NCBI RefSeq assembly: GCF_000247815.1
Contig: NW_004775940.1
Span: 29,142 to 93,141, forward strand
Length of the DNA stretch: 64,000 nt
Source of the DNA: Ficedula albicollis
Taxonomy: Eukaryota; Chordata; Aves; Passeriformes; Muscicapidae
Reading direction: 5' to 3'
Shown here: piece by piece, positions 14,620-27,172 of the stretch
Layout of the letters: every line of letters starts with the position of its first letter
Numbering within the stretch: position 1 is the stretch's first letter
The notes under the pieces: model-generated
Told to the model about the DNA's origin: nothing
Seen by the model: only the letters and a program-made list of their open reading frames with translations
The model's database searches: none
Made by a program: the position numbers and the translations under genes

Positions 14620-14957
14620 CTGGTGAGATCCTGCCTTCCCAAAGTCTGAACCCTCCCCTCTCAGTTCCTGCAGGGATGGGTTAGATTTTGTTGGCAAGTT
14701 CCAAATGCAAAATCTCCTCTTCCTGGGAGATGCAAATCCTCACCAGGGATCAAAATTAGGTGAGAAAATTAATAAAGCAGCAATTTGCCAGGATTTAATA
14801 ATCCTGCCTGCATCACTCCCTCCAGGGTTACATTTCCTGTCCAAAGCAGACCTAACACTACTGTAACATTTGATGTTTCCAGGCTTTTTTCACCTCCCAG
14901 GGAGCGTTTCCATCGAGCAGAGTGGAGAAGGAGGGGAAAAGTCAAGGGAGAGGAACA

Positions 14958-15035
14958 GCCAAGTGTCCAAGGCTGGGCTGGATGGGGCTTGGAGCAGCCT
15001 TAACATCCTGCTCATCCTAAACCATTCCAGGGCTC
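14958..15035 (+). mobile_element. CR1 LINE 3'-end fragment
   Basis: Sequence caaggctgggctggatgggg, then cttggagcagcct and ctaaaccattccaggg, matches the terminal part of avian CR1 in sense orientation. Heavily diverged and truncated; no coding part. Confidence 0.65.
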
Positions 15036-15065
15036 CTGAACAAACAGGGCACTACCCACAGAAAG

Positions 15066-15260
15066 AAATATCACTACAGAGAAAGAACATCAGTATTGAT
15101 AAAAGAACTATCAGTATGGATAAACAAGTATCAGTACAGATAAAGGAATATCAGTACAGATAAATAAACATCAGTACGGATAAATAAATATCAGTACGGA
15201 TAAAGGAATATCAGTATGGATAAATAAATATCAGTATAAATACAGAAATATCACTAAGGA
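15066..15260. repeat. 20-bp minisatellite (atatcagtacagataaagga)
   Basis: About nine units of 20 bp, alternating endings 'aagga' and 'aataa', degenerate at both ends. Confidence 0.92.
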
Positions 15261-15433
15261 TCTGTTGGGGACACTCAAGACCTGCACAACTCGTGCCTTC
15301 CTGACACTGGGAGCACCTTCCTGCTTTTTGGGGGGGTCCCAAGACATAAAACCTCCCAGGCTTTGGTGTGGGAATGGAGCAGTGCTGGGGAATTCGGAGA
15401 ATTTGGATTGCAATGGGAACGGGGATCCAGCAA

Positions 15434-15868
15434 AGCCGGGTTGGGGACGGGGCAGAGCCCAGCCGCGTTTCTCTCCCGTTTCCCGGCTCCAGACCGGACC
15501 AGTCCCGGCTCTGGGAAGGGAGAAGTGCCGCAGAATTTGGATTTCAAAGCCGGGTTGGGGATGGGGCAGAGCCCAGCCGCGTTTCTCTCCCGTGTTCCCG
15601 GCCCAGACCGGACCAGTCCCGGCTCTGGGAAGGGAGAAGTGCCGCAGAATTTGGATTTCAAAGCCGGGTTGGGGATGGGGCAGAGCCCAGCCGCGTTTCT
15701 CTCCCGTTTCCCGGCTCCAGACCGGACCAGTCCCGGCTCTGGGAAGGGAGAAGTGCCGCAGAATTTGGATTTCAAAGCCGGGTTGGGGATGGGGCAGAGC
15801 CCAGCCGCGTTTCTCTCCCGTTTCCCAGGAATGCAGCCGCTTCCAGACCGGACCAATCCCGGCTCTGG
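15434..15868. repeat. 114-bp minisatellite, 3.7 copies
   Basis: Marker ccgggttggg recurs at 15,436, 15,550, 15,664 and 15,778, an exact 114-bp period. Copies are almost identical and CpG-bearing. Because 114 is 38 codons, frames of 190-280 codons open on both strands; they are not genes. Confidence 0.96.
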
Positions 15869-15959
15869 GCTGAGCCCAGCTCGGCTCTTTGTTGTGCCGG
15901 GCTCCCCAATCTGTCCCTCCATCTGTTCTCCCTCTCTCCGCGTTCACATTGAAGCTCCT

Positions 15960-16036
15960 GGGGAAGGGAGGAAGGAAGGGAGGAAGGAAAGAAGGGAGGA
16001 AGGAAAGAAGGAAGGGAGGAAGGAAAGAAGGAAGGA
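15960..16036. repeat. GGAA/GGAAA-type purine microsatellite
   Basis: Units gggaggaaggaaa and gaaggaaggg repeat over about 75 bp. Confidence 0.9.
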
Positions 16037-16680
16037 TCCTCCTCTTTGTTTCCTCCCTGCTCCCTCACAGGAGGTTGGAGTTCAGGCCCAGCCCAGCCTG
16101 GACTGATTTCTTTCCAAATAAATGTATAAATCAGAGCCTCTGCTAAAGTGGGATCCAGCTTGTTTCCTCGGGAATCTTTGCCTCGGTTCCCGGGAAAAGC
16201 TTGGAAAAGAGGAAGCCAAGCAGCCTTTGGAGGTGGCTGGCACACGGACAGCATTGTTTGTGAAAAACAGGCATTTCCTCCCTGCTCCCTGCTCCACTTC
16301 TCCTGCCAGCAGAGCAAGGTTTCCTCTTCCCTGCCCAAATTTGGAGTTGCCCCAAACCCACCTGGATCGTCACAGCAGCCGAGGAAGGAGCTCCCGACCC
16401 CCGTTCTTGGATTTCCCTGCTCACAGGTTTTGTTGGATTTCTTTTTGCCCTCCCCATGTTGCAGCCATCCCAGTTTGTTCTCCTTCCTTGCCCCATCGAG
16501 CACAAAAACAGCATGGCATGGAGAAGGTAAAGCCATCAGATCCAGCAAGAGTGGGGAAGGATTCATTAATAGATAATTAATTTTCCAAATGTGTCCGTGC
16601 ATTTGGAATCACCGAGAGCTTGCAGTGGAAAAGGGAATTTTCCTGTCTGGAGCCCGAGGGGCTCTCATGGCTCCCCTTGG

Positions 16681-16805
16681 GTCTGTGTTACCCCAAAACC
16701 CAAAAATTAACCAAATTTAATCCCAAATCTCCAGTCCTCATTAGGTTTGGCGGCTCCACACGGATCTGTGTTATCCCAAAAACCAAAAATTAACCAAAAT
16801 TAACC
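16681..16805. repeat. Local direct duplication, about 65 bp
   Basis: The string from 'tctgtgttaccccaaaaccc' through 'attaaccaaatttaatccc' recurs with small changes 'tctgtgttatcccaaaaacc' and 'attaaccaaaattaacc'. Confidence 0.75.
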
Positions 16806-17262
16806 AAATTCTCATTTTGTCTCAGGAGATTCAGAGCAGGGAAAAGGAAGCAAAACTCTGCCTGACTCGCTGCTGCTTCATTATTCAGGAGAGGAATTGC
16901 ACGGAAAAGGCAAAAGCCAAGCAGGACCAGGGCCCAGAGATGTTTTAATTGCTGATATAAAACTGTGACGGGCAGAGCAGCATCTCCTTTTCTTTTAAGG
17001 CAAGCTTTTCCTTGATAGGATCTCATTAGACATAGCTGGAAAAGAAAAACATCCCATTTACAGGATAACATCTCCTTATGATTAAGGCCCTTCCAGGCTT
17101 GAAATCTCCAAGAAAACAGGGGTATTTATCTCCTTCCTGCCATCAAAAACTCCTGAGAAGCGAGCAGGAAACTTCCATGGACTGGGATGTGCAGCCTGGG
17201 ATAGCACAGAGTGACTCCAGTTGGAAAATGGAAAATGGAATTTAATCTCCTACGTGGATAGG

Positions 17263-17293
<31 letters not shown>
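17263..17293. repeat. Poly-A, 31 bp
   Basis: Uninterrupted A run in intron 3, not attached to a recognisable retrotransposon. Confidence 0.95.
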
Positions 17294-17295
<2 letters not shown>

Positions 17296-17319
17296 CCAGT
17301 GGAAAAAACCCCTCCTGGT

Positions 17320-17500
17320 GCTTTTAGTCCCTTTTCAAGAAGTTCTATCAAATAAATGTCTTTGGCCAACTCCATTAGGGAGCAATTAGACCTTAATGGC
17401 TGTCTAAATCCATTATCAGTGGACATTTAACCTTGCAATATTTAAAGATAATATTTAATTTGAGCAAATTAATGGGCTGCCTGTGAGACCAAAGAGATCT
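17320..17500. promoter_or_regulatory. Candidate conserved non-coding element
   Basis: AT-rich, non-repetitive stretch with clustered homeodomain-like and AT-hook words (gagcaattagacc, taaatccattatc, caaattaatggg). Judged by texture only; no alignment made. Confidence 0.3.
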
Positions 17501-18234
17501 ACTCAGGGCTCTCTGCTTCTCCACGGGGGTGATTTCCCTTGGGATGCTGTGGCAGGAAAGGGGGAAACTTGCTCCTCACCTTTGGAGCTCGAGTGAACGA
17601 TTGGAAGGGTCTGAAGAGTTTGAATCTGTTTGGAGTTAAAAGCAGAGCAAGATCTGAAAGAAGCAGCTGCTTTATCCCTCTGGCTGCCCCGTTATTTCCA
17701 GTTGGTTGTGATCACCTTGCACCATCCCAGGGTGCTGCAAGGCGGGTTGGACGCTGCCAGGAGCTCCATCCCACCCTCCCTGTGCCATCAGTGCCCTGGC
17801 ACTCCAGAGCCTTGGCCAGAGCTCTCCAGAGCTCCCCAGCCCCACAAGGGGATGCCGAGGGAAGCACAGGGTGAGAGCTGAGCACAGATCCAGGCAATCC
17901 CCCTGGCAGGGCTGGGGCTGCTCTCTGCAGCACTGTGTTGCTATTTCCATTCTCCCAGGAAAGAACTGCTGTTCCTGACTCCCACCTCTCGGCCTCAGAG
18001 CCCCCTAACCTCCAATTTACAACAATAATGAGGAGGGAGGGGTTTACATTCTCCATTTCTGCCTCTGTTGGCAGACACACCTGTCCCTCAAACCAGGGCA
18101 TGCACAGATTCAGAATTTAGCACAGCTCTAGGAAATGGGTTCATGGGATGGCTTTGGGGTGCATTTGGGGTGGCAGGAATGCATGAAACCCTTCCTCTGG
18201 CACAGCAATGACCTCTGGCAGGAGCTCTGGAGTC

Positions 18235-18345
18235 GTGGGATGGTTGGGGTTGGAAACACGTCAGAGCTCAGCCAGGGACACCCCCACTGCCCCAGGCTGC
18301 TCCAGGCCCATCCTGGGCACCTGCAGGGACCCTCAGAGGGAGAAC
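18235..18345 (-). mobile_element. CR1 LINE 3'-end fragment, diverged
   Basis: gggatggttggggttggaaa, then ggacacccccactgccccag and gctgctccaggccca, match the antisense of the avian CR1 3' end. Confidence 0.55.
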
Positions 18346-18593
18346 CCAACATCCCTGAGGAGGAGAAGAGATGGCTGGAGAGCAGAGCACCAGAACCAAG
18401 GACAGCTGTGCCTCCACAAAGCCTCCTCATCCCAGCAGTCCCAGCCCTGGGAGCGCCAGCAGGGAGCAGGGAATGAGCTCAGCTCCCTTTTGGGTTGGGG
18501 GCGAGCAGCCCCATCCTGTAACCGTAACTCCACCCTGCTGCTGTCAGAGTCATCCGCGGCGCGCTGCTAATGTGTAAATGCCAAATAACTTCA

Positions 18594-18716
18594 TTAGCTG
18601 CAGTGAAGTGCACTCGCAGGGCTGCGTTGGGGTGATGGGATGTGCTGTGCTGTGCTGTGCTGAAGTGCACTCGCAGGGCTGCGTTGGGGTGATGTGCTGT
18701 GCTGTGCTGTGCTCTG
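18594..18716. repeat. Tandem duplication with (tgtgc)n
   Basis: A block containing gaagtgcactcgcagggctg followed by cgttggggtgatg and tgtgctgtgctgtgc occurs twice, 18,603 and 18,662. Confidence 0.88.
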
Positions 18717-20094
18717 GGAATCATCCCTGCTTTCTGAAAGGTGCTTAGGTTTAACAGCGGGCCAAGGAAATGGGGAGTGTGTGCTGGGGACAAGGATGGC
18801 AGGGAAGTTTTTTTTTGAAGGGAAAAATGTTTTCCACATCCTTACAAATTGACAGAGAAAAGAATTTTTAAATAGCTTCAAAATGCTGAATTTCAAGCCC
18901 TGCAAGCATCAGCGAAATCTAAGGGGAATAGGAAATAAAGTGGTTTTTTTGGGCAAGCTTAAAGAAATGAATGAGCGGAGCCCTAATTTGCCAGGCTCAC
19001 CTATCCCTGAGGGGATCAGTGAGCAGGACAAGGCACTGCTCAGTCCCCAGAATCACTGGCACTCATCCATTCATCCATATTCAACCCACGAGGAGGTGAG
19101 TGCGGCACGAGCAGCAGCGAGGAGCAGATGAATAAGGCCAATTATGGGATGGGAGCTTGGAGGAGGCTTCAGCAAGCAGGAAATGGGAGCTTTGATTTCC
19201 CATTGATGGATAAAAGGGAAGGATGAGGAAGCGCCTGTGGAGCTGGAGCACATCTGATCCCAGAAAATGGCACAGGGCTGGAACAAGGTGCTCGGCGGAG
19301 GTCAAGTCCTTCCCAAGCCAAACCATTCCAGGAGTGCAGGAAAAGAAAGTCAGGCTTGCCAAGCTGCAGTGCCCAGATAACACTCTCCACGTTGTCTTTC
19401 CCAGATTTCTTAATTAGCTGCCTCTGATGACAAAGAGAAGTGGCTGTTGGTCAGAATTCAAAAAAATCCCTACATCCAGGATTAGTGACTGCCCGAATTT
19501 TTGATGATTCCATACAGAACCACCACGAAACGAGGAGCTTTTCCTGCAAGTCCTCTCAGGAAACTCTAAAGATCCAAAAGCTTTTGGAGCCGGGGAAAGA
19601 AGTTGTCACAGAATTGGGACCGAGTCCAAAGTGTCGGAATAACGAGCTGGAATCTGCTGCCATTAGTCACTGCCTTGGAAGCAAATGCAGAGCTGGGGAT
19701 GCTGGGGAGGGCAGAGACTCCCTGGAAGGAATTTTGGAAGGAATTTTCTGGATGAGAGGAAAGGTGAGGCGGCAAATGCCGCCCGTGGAACTGGAGCTGG
19801 CAGGAGGGGAGAGGAGGTGCTTGCCCTCCTGGGAATGTCACCCTGGGAAGAGGCTCCATTTGACATCCCCTCCTTGGGAGCCAAGGGAAATAATTAACTC
19901 TGCAACTGGAACCAATTAACCCTGGAGAAGCAGTTTTTAATAAATGGGAGAAAGAGAATAAACCCAGAAAGAAACACGGGAAACTGGGCTGGATCGGGAG
20001 GGGCGTGACTCTTAGAGACAGCACAAGTGTTTGGGGGAAACAAACACAAACTGCCACAGAATGGGCATTTCATGGGTTCCTCAGGAACTGCAGC

Positions 20095-21300
<1,206 letters not shown>

Positions 21301-22462
21301 AGGATCATTTCTGCAGTTTCCCTCAGGCCCAGGGATGCCCCGACGGGCACCTCCAGCCTGCTGTGAGGGGACGGAGCTGCCGCTCTCCTGGGAGGTGCCA
21401 GTGTTTGATGAAGGGCAGCAGGAGATGGGTGCCATCTGTGGCACAGCCCAGCCTCCCTTCCCTTCCCTTCCCTTCCCTGGCACCGTGGCCAGCAGCAGGA
21501 ACAATGCTCTGCTTGCAGTTCGTTCCTGCCCTTATTCAGGATTTTTTTGCACTCTTCCAATCGAATTCCGAGCAAATCATCCTGCTTTTCTCACAATTCC
21601 CTCCTCATTCTGACAGCAAGGGGTTTAAACCAGCAAAATATCTTTGTAAATATTATGAATTGAATTCCCAAGTGCCTCCACTTCACCGTTCCCTGTTCCT
21701 GTGAAAGCTCCATCCCACCCCTCTGCACACCACCACAGCTTTTGATTTTTGATGTTGTCGGTGCTGAGCTGAAGAAGAGGAACCAACTTTCTCTTCTAAA
21801 AAAATATAAAAAAAGGAATTGAAATAAAAAGCTGCTTCTTTTATAATCCTGCACTTTCTATTTAAGCTGCTGCTCTCTTGGATTAAGGAAAGAACAACTC
21901 GCCATTAGGGCCTGCCCTGTTTATCAACATCACAACTGTGCCCGAGAGCCACAGGATTTATTTTACACTTCAAAAGATGTCAGAAACCAGTTTCATCTCC
22001 ATTTAAAGGTCCAATATAATATTTCATAGAACTCACAGTCTGACACTGTGGTTTGATGGTGCTTGCAGGGAGGGGGATTCCAGCAGCGGAAAAAATGCAA
22101 ATAAAAATGACTCGATCTGCTCACTTTGGGCTGGCAGGGGTTTCACTTCCTCCCTGCCCTCCTAAATGCTACAAAAAGAACTTTTTCTGCACCTGTGCTA
22201 CAAAAAAACCTCAATTTGATCCCCCCAAACCCAGTTTTGCCCTCCGACGATGAAAGTGAGAGGCTGCTCCTGCCCCGAACGAGTCCCTTTGCAAACCCTG
22301 CCTGTCGATTCAATTTTTAAATTCAATATTCCGGTGCTCCAGCCCAACTGGGGGGTTTGTGGCTAAAGGACAAGGACAAGCCAACGGCAGGAATTCTCTG
22401 GTTCAGGGGCCGCGTCTCCAGAGCCGTGCGGGGAGCGGCACGGCCAGCGGGTCAAAGCCAAG

Positions 22463-23081
22463 CTCTGCTCTCTGCTCTCTGCTCTCTGCTCTCTGCTCTC
22501 TGCTCTCTGCTCTCTGCTCTCTGCTCTCTGCTCTCTGCTCTCTGCTCTCTGCTCTCTGCTCTCTGCTCTCTGCTCTCTGCTCTCTGCTCTCTGCTCTCTG
22601 CTCTCTGCTCTCTGCTCTCTGCTCTCTGCTCTCTGCTCTCTGCTCTCTGCTCTCTGCTCTCTGCTCTCTGCTCTCTGCTCTCTGCTCTCTGCTCTCTGCT
22701 CTCTGCTCTCTGCTCTCTGCTCTCTGCTCTCTGCTCTCTGCTCTCTGCTCTCTGCTCTCTGCTCTCTGCTCTCTGCTCTCTGCTCTCTGCTCTCTGCTCT
22801 CTGCTCTCTGCTCTCTGCTCTCTGCTCTCTGCTCTCTGCTCTCTGCTCTCTGCTCTCTGCTCTCTGCTCTCTGCTCTCTGCTCTCTGCTCTCTGCTCTCT
22901 GCTCTCTGCTCTCTGCTCTCTGCTCTCTGCTCTCTGCTCTCTGCTCTCTGCTCTCTGCTCTCTGCTCTCTGCTCTCTGCTCTCTGCTCTCTGCTCTCTGC
23001 TCTCTGCTCTCTGCTCTCTGCTCTCTGCTCTCTGCTCTCTGCTCTCTGCTCTCTGCTCTCTGCTCTCTGCTCTCTGCTCTC
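22463..23081. repeat. Heptamer array (CTCTGCT)n, about 88 copies
   Basis: Perfect 7-bp repeat of 619 bp with no variants seen. It is C/T-rich with one G per unit on plus. It opens frames of 230-280 codons on both strands which are not genes. Confidence 0.98.
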
Positions 23082-23276
23082 ACCCTGCTCAACTTCCTGA
23101 TTTTCTGCTGCTCTCAGCCTGCGTTTCTTTCCAGGTGAACTTCCTGATTTTTTAGGATTCAGGATTTCCACACTGACCGAAGCTGGATGTGAGCACGGAG
23201 CGTTAATTAACATCGCTGCTAAAAGGCAGCGATTACAGGAGGAAAAAATGGATCTGGGGAATAGAAATGGGCAAAA

Positions 23277-23365
23277 TAGGTGGCACAGAAACAAAAAATA
23301 TGTGGTATAGAAATAAAAAAGATATGGTATATAAACAAAAATTATCTAGCATATAAATAAGAGAC
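23277..23365. repeat. 22-bp degenerate repeat, four units
   Basis: Units of the type atgtggtatagaaataaaaa repeat four times with substitutions. Confidence 0.75.
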
Positions 23366-23369
23366 AAAA

Positions 23370-24620
23370 ATCTCTGGGGAGATGAGGAGCTGAGGAGAGG
23401 GAAAAGCCCGACGTCCATTCGGCGATGTGCTGGTTCATAAATTAATGCTCTAATTTGTGCTGTTTACACAAGAGCTAATTTTAGGAATGGGAATTTTCCT
23501 CTGTTTATCCAAGCAGCCCCAGGATTTCCTAAGTAAGTGGATGTTTCCAAAGGGTATAAAATCAACAGAGGGATTAGGGACAGAAAACCCAAGCGAGGCG
23601 ACGCTCGGAGACAGCTGCGACCCCGCTGAGCGAAGAATGGTTTGAGTGAGAATCCTTTGGGCTCTCTCAGGCCCTGCCACACCTTTCCCCGACGCTCCAA
23701 ACTCTGGGAAAAGCAGGAGGGCCCAGAACTCCTGGGGATGAGCCCAGGACACGCTGCTGTAGTGGGAAGTAAAACTGAGCTCCAGCTCTGAGGTTGGATC
23801 TGCCTTATAGAGAAGGCAGGAGCCTCTCACGAAACAGCTAAAAAAAAGGAAAATTCCCCATTGCCTGTGGAAATCTCTGAGGGGATGTGCAAACAGCTAC
23901 TCCCAAAATCCACCCCAAAGAGCCTGCTACCTCTGGAATGCCAGCACCTGCCTCTGCCTTTGTTCCCGACATGCCAAAGGAGCGGGTCTGCTTGGTGGAA
24001 TCTGAATCAATCCCAGTATTTCCCACCCCTGGCACCTCACACAGCACGGGAAGGAGAGAGCAGAGCTGACAGAATGTTTTGGACTGGGCTTTGCTGCCAG
24101 GCTGAAGTTTGTATTCCAGGCACAAAGTTGCCGGCGAGCTCCGGCCCGGACACGCTGCCGGACCCGGCAGGTGCTCGGCAGCGCGAGGGGATAATTCAAT
24201 CAGAGCCTGGGCTGACGTCAGCAACAAAAACAACTCCCAGGCTGTTTGAGAACGGGCCCAGAGCCCCCGAGATTCAATTAGAGCCCTGCCATTCCACGGG
24301 GAATCGCATTTAGCTGCAGCTAATACCACCGAGGCTCGGGAGAGGGTATTCATCACACGGGGAGAGAGCAGGGAAACGGGAAAGCAGCTTCACACCCCCC
24401 ATCGGCAGGGGCAGCACGGATGGGACACCACGGACTGTGGGATCCTGCAGCACTGAAGGACACCGAGGGCTCTTGTTTCGGGGACTAACTCCTGCTAAGG
24501 GTGAAACCGGTGATTTCTGCGTTTGCCCAGCTGAGAGACCCGAGGCAGAACTGCAGAGCTCTGCGCGCCGGATACGCCACAGGGTTTGGGGACGGGTTTG
24601 CTGCAAACGCTTCGCTGGGA
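23370..24620. other. Unique intron 3 sequence
   Basis: No array and no recognisable exon. Overlapping 120-170-codon frames on both strands across 23,450-24,350 have no recognisable domain. Confidence 0.4.
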
Positions 24621-24628
24621 GCGTGGGG

Positions 24629-24765
24629 TCACACACACAAACATAGGATAGGGGATACAGACACGCACACAGCAGTGCCACACACACACACACGCACAGA
24701 GACACACACACACAGAGAGCAGTGTCACACACACCTGGGACAATGCAGAGTGTCGCACACACACG
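24629..24765. repeat. Imperfect CA microsatellite
   Basis: cacacac runs interspersed with agagagc and cgcaca, broken into several short blocks. Confidence 0.9.
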
Positions 24766-24904
24766 TGTGACTGGCAGGAGCCTGTCCCTCCCCGCTCTCC
24801 CGGCCGTGCCCAGGGCGGGCAGGCCCAGTGCCGGGATCTCTGCCAGGAGCGCGTCTGCATCCTGCCCGGCCCTGCCGGCGCTGCCAGCGCAGCCGCCGCT
24901 TCCC

Positions 24905-25045
24905 CTCTCCCGGGAGCCGGGCTCCTCTGCTCTGCTCTGTGCCGTGCTGTGCTGTGTGCTGTGCCGTGCAGTGCTGCTGAGCCGGGAGCCGGGCTCCTCT
25001 GCTCTGCTCTGTGCCGTGCTGTGCCGTGCTGTGCTGCTGAGCTGC
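24905..25045. repeat. 70-bp tandem duplication with gtgct runs
   Basis: gagccgggctcctctgctct occurs at 24,914 and 24,984 and is followed in both by short tgtgccgtgct repeats. Confidence 0.85.
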
Positions 25046-25244
25046 TGCTCGGGGCCCGTGCCAGCCCAGGCTGTGCCACAGGGCTGCCGCAGCCTGCCAG
25101 TAAAGCCTGAGTAAGGCCTGAGTAAAGCACGGTGCCGCCGTGCCAGCGCCGCGTCCCGCGCTCCAGACTGCACTGGCGCACGGCAGCACACACAACAATG
25201 GCACAGCCACCACTGCCAGAGCACCAGGAGAGCTGTGGTGACTG

Positions 25245-26955
25245 CCACGGAGCTCTCACACCAGCAGTGCTCCCAAACCCACCCCAAGGAGCCTGTTTCC
25301 CACGGAGCCCAACCGCCCAGCATTTGCCTTAGACACCTCATATATCTAATATACCTCATATATCTAATACACCTCATATATCTAATACACCTCATATATC
25401 TAATACACCATCTCACACCAGCAGTGCTCCCAAAATCCAGCCCAAGGAGCCTGTTTTCCACGGAGCCCAACCGCCCAGCATTTGACTTTTATACCTTATA
25501 CACCTCATACACCATATAGCTTATATACCTTATACACCTTATTTACCTAATACACCTTATACACCTTCTGTACCTAATGTGCCATCTCACACCAGCAATG
25601 CATCCAAAACCCACTCCAAGGAGCCCATGTCTCCCTGCAGCTCGACTGACCAGCATTTACCTTTATATACCTTACCTACTAAGTTACCTTATATAGCCAA
25701 TATACCATATATACCCAAAATACCATGTACCTTATACACCATATACCTTGTGCACACGTACTGTACCATCTCACACCAGCAGTGCTCCCAAAATCCACCC
25801 CGAGGAGCCCATGGAGTTCAACTGAGCAGCATTTACCTTATATACATTATGTACCTTGTACACCATACATACCTAATATGCCACATATACCTTATACACA
25901 CAATATACCATCTCACACCAGCAGTGCTCCCAAAATCCAGCCCAAGGAGCCTGTTTTCCACGGAGCCCAACCGCCCAGCATTTGACTTTTATACCTTATA
26001 CACCTCATACACCATATAGCTTATATACCTTATACACCTTATTTACCTAATACACCTTATACACCTTCTGTACCTAATGTGCCATCTCACACCAGCAATG
26101 CATCCAAAACCCACTCCAAGGAGCCCATGTCTCCCTGCAGCTCGACTGACCAGCATTTACCTTTATATACCTTACGTACTAAGTTACCTTATATACCCAA
26201 TATACCAATTATACCCAAAATACCATGTACCTTATGCACCATATACCTTGTGCACACGTACTGTACCATCTCACACCAGCAGTGCTCCCAAAATCCAGCC
26301 CAAGGAGCCTGTTTTCCACGGAGCCCAACCGCCCAGCATTTGACTTTTATACCTTATACACCTCATACACCATATAGCTTATATACCTTATACACCTTAT
26401 TTACCTAATACACCTTATACACCTTCTGTACCTAATGTGCCATCTCACACCAGCAATGCATCCAAAACCCACTCCAAGGAGCCCATGTCTCCCTGCAGCT
26501 CGACTGACCAGCATTTACCTTTATATACCTTACCTACTAAGTTACCTTATATAGCCAATATACCATATATACCCAAAATACCATGTACCTTATACACCAT
26601 ATACCTTGTGCACACGTACTGTACCATCTCACACCAGCAGTGCTCCCAAAATCCACCCCGAGGAGCCCATGGAGTTCAACTGAGCAGCATTTACCTTATA
26701 TACATTATGTACCTTGTACACCATACATACCTAATATGCCACATATACCTTATACACACAATATACCATCTCACACCAGCAGTGCTCCCAAAATCCACCC
26801 CGAGGAGCCCATTTCTCCATGCAGCTCGACTGCCCAGCATTTGCCTTGTACACCTTATACACCATATCCCATACATATCCCATATACCTAATATACCTTA
26901 CATACCAAATATACTACATACCTTATACACCATACACCTTACAAGGAAGGAATAA
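25245..26955. repeat. Higher-order satellite-like array (A, B and C monomers)
   Basis: Monomers of about 140-185 bp share a head 'ctcacaccagcagtgctccc' with 'aaggagcc' and a tail of AT-rich 'tatacctta' words. Three monomer types recur in blocks: A at 25,410, 25,908 and 26,268; B at 25,584, 26,082 and 26,442; C at 25,768 and 26,626. Spacing of A and B copies is 498 then 360 bp, and C copies are 858 apart, so entire blocks were duplicated. The edges hold shorter, diverged units. Confidence 0.93.
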
Positions 26956-26973
26956 ATACCCCAACCTCTCTCC

Positions 26974-27172
26974 AGGCTTTTCCTAACACAGTTTGCTAGG
27001 AAAAGAAGGCTTCTCCTAACACAGTTTGCTAGGAAAAGAAATTCCACAACAGCCTTTTAATTTATTTTTTTAAAACAATTATTTAAGAATTTGGCCATTC
27101 CAAGCCTTTGCTTCGCCGTTTTTTTTAAACAGTTATTTAAGAATTTGGCCATTCCAAGCCTCTGCTTCGCCC
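26974..27172. repeat. Two adjacent local tandem duplications
   Basis: First, a 33-bp unit ending cacagtttgctaggaaaaga twice. Then a unit of about 56 bp, aagaatttggccattccaag with 'cctttgcttcgcc', twice. Confidence 0.88.

Noticed and set aside
11191..14697. 1,168- and 1,148-codon minus-strand frames of YSILF repeats
   Set aside because: Pure translation of the complementary TATTC pentanucleotide; no unique protein sequence, splice context or start signal.
24310..25470. 386-codon minus-strand frame
   Set aside because: Passes through CA repeats, a 70-bp duplication and the satellite-like array; no coherent protein.
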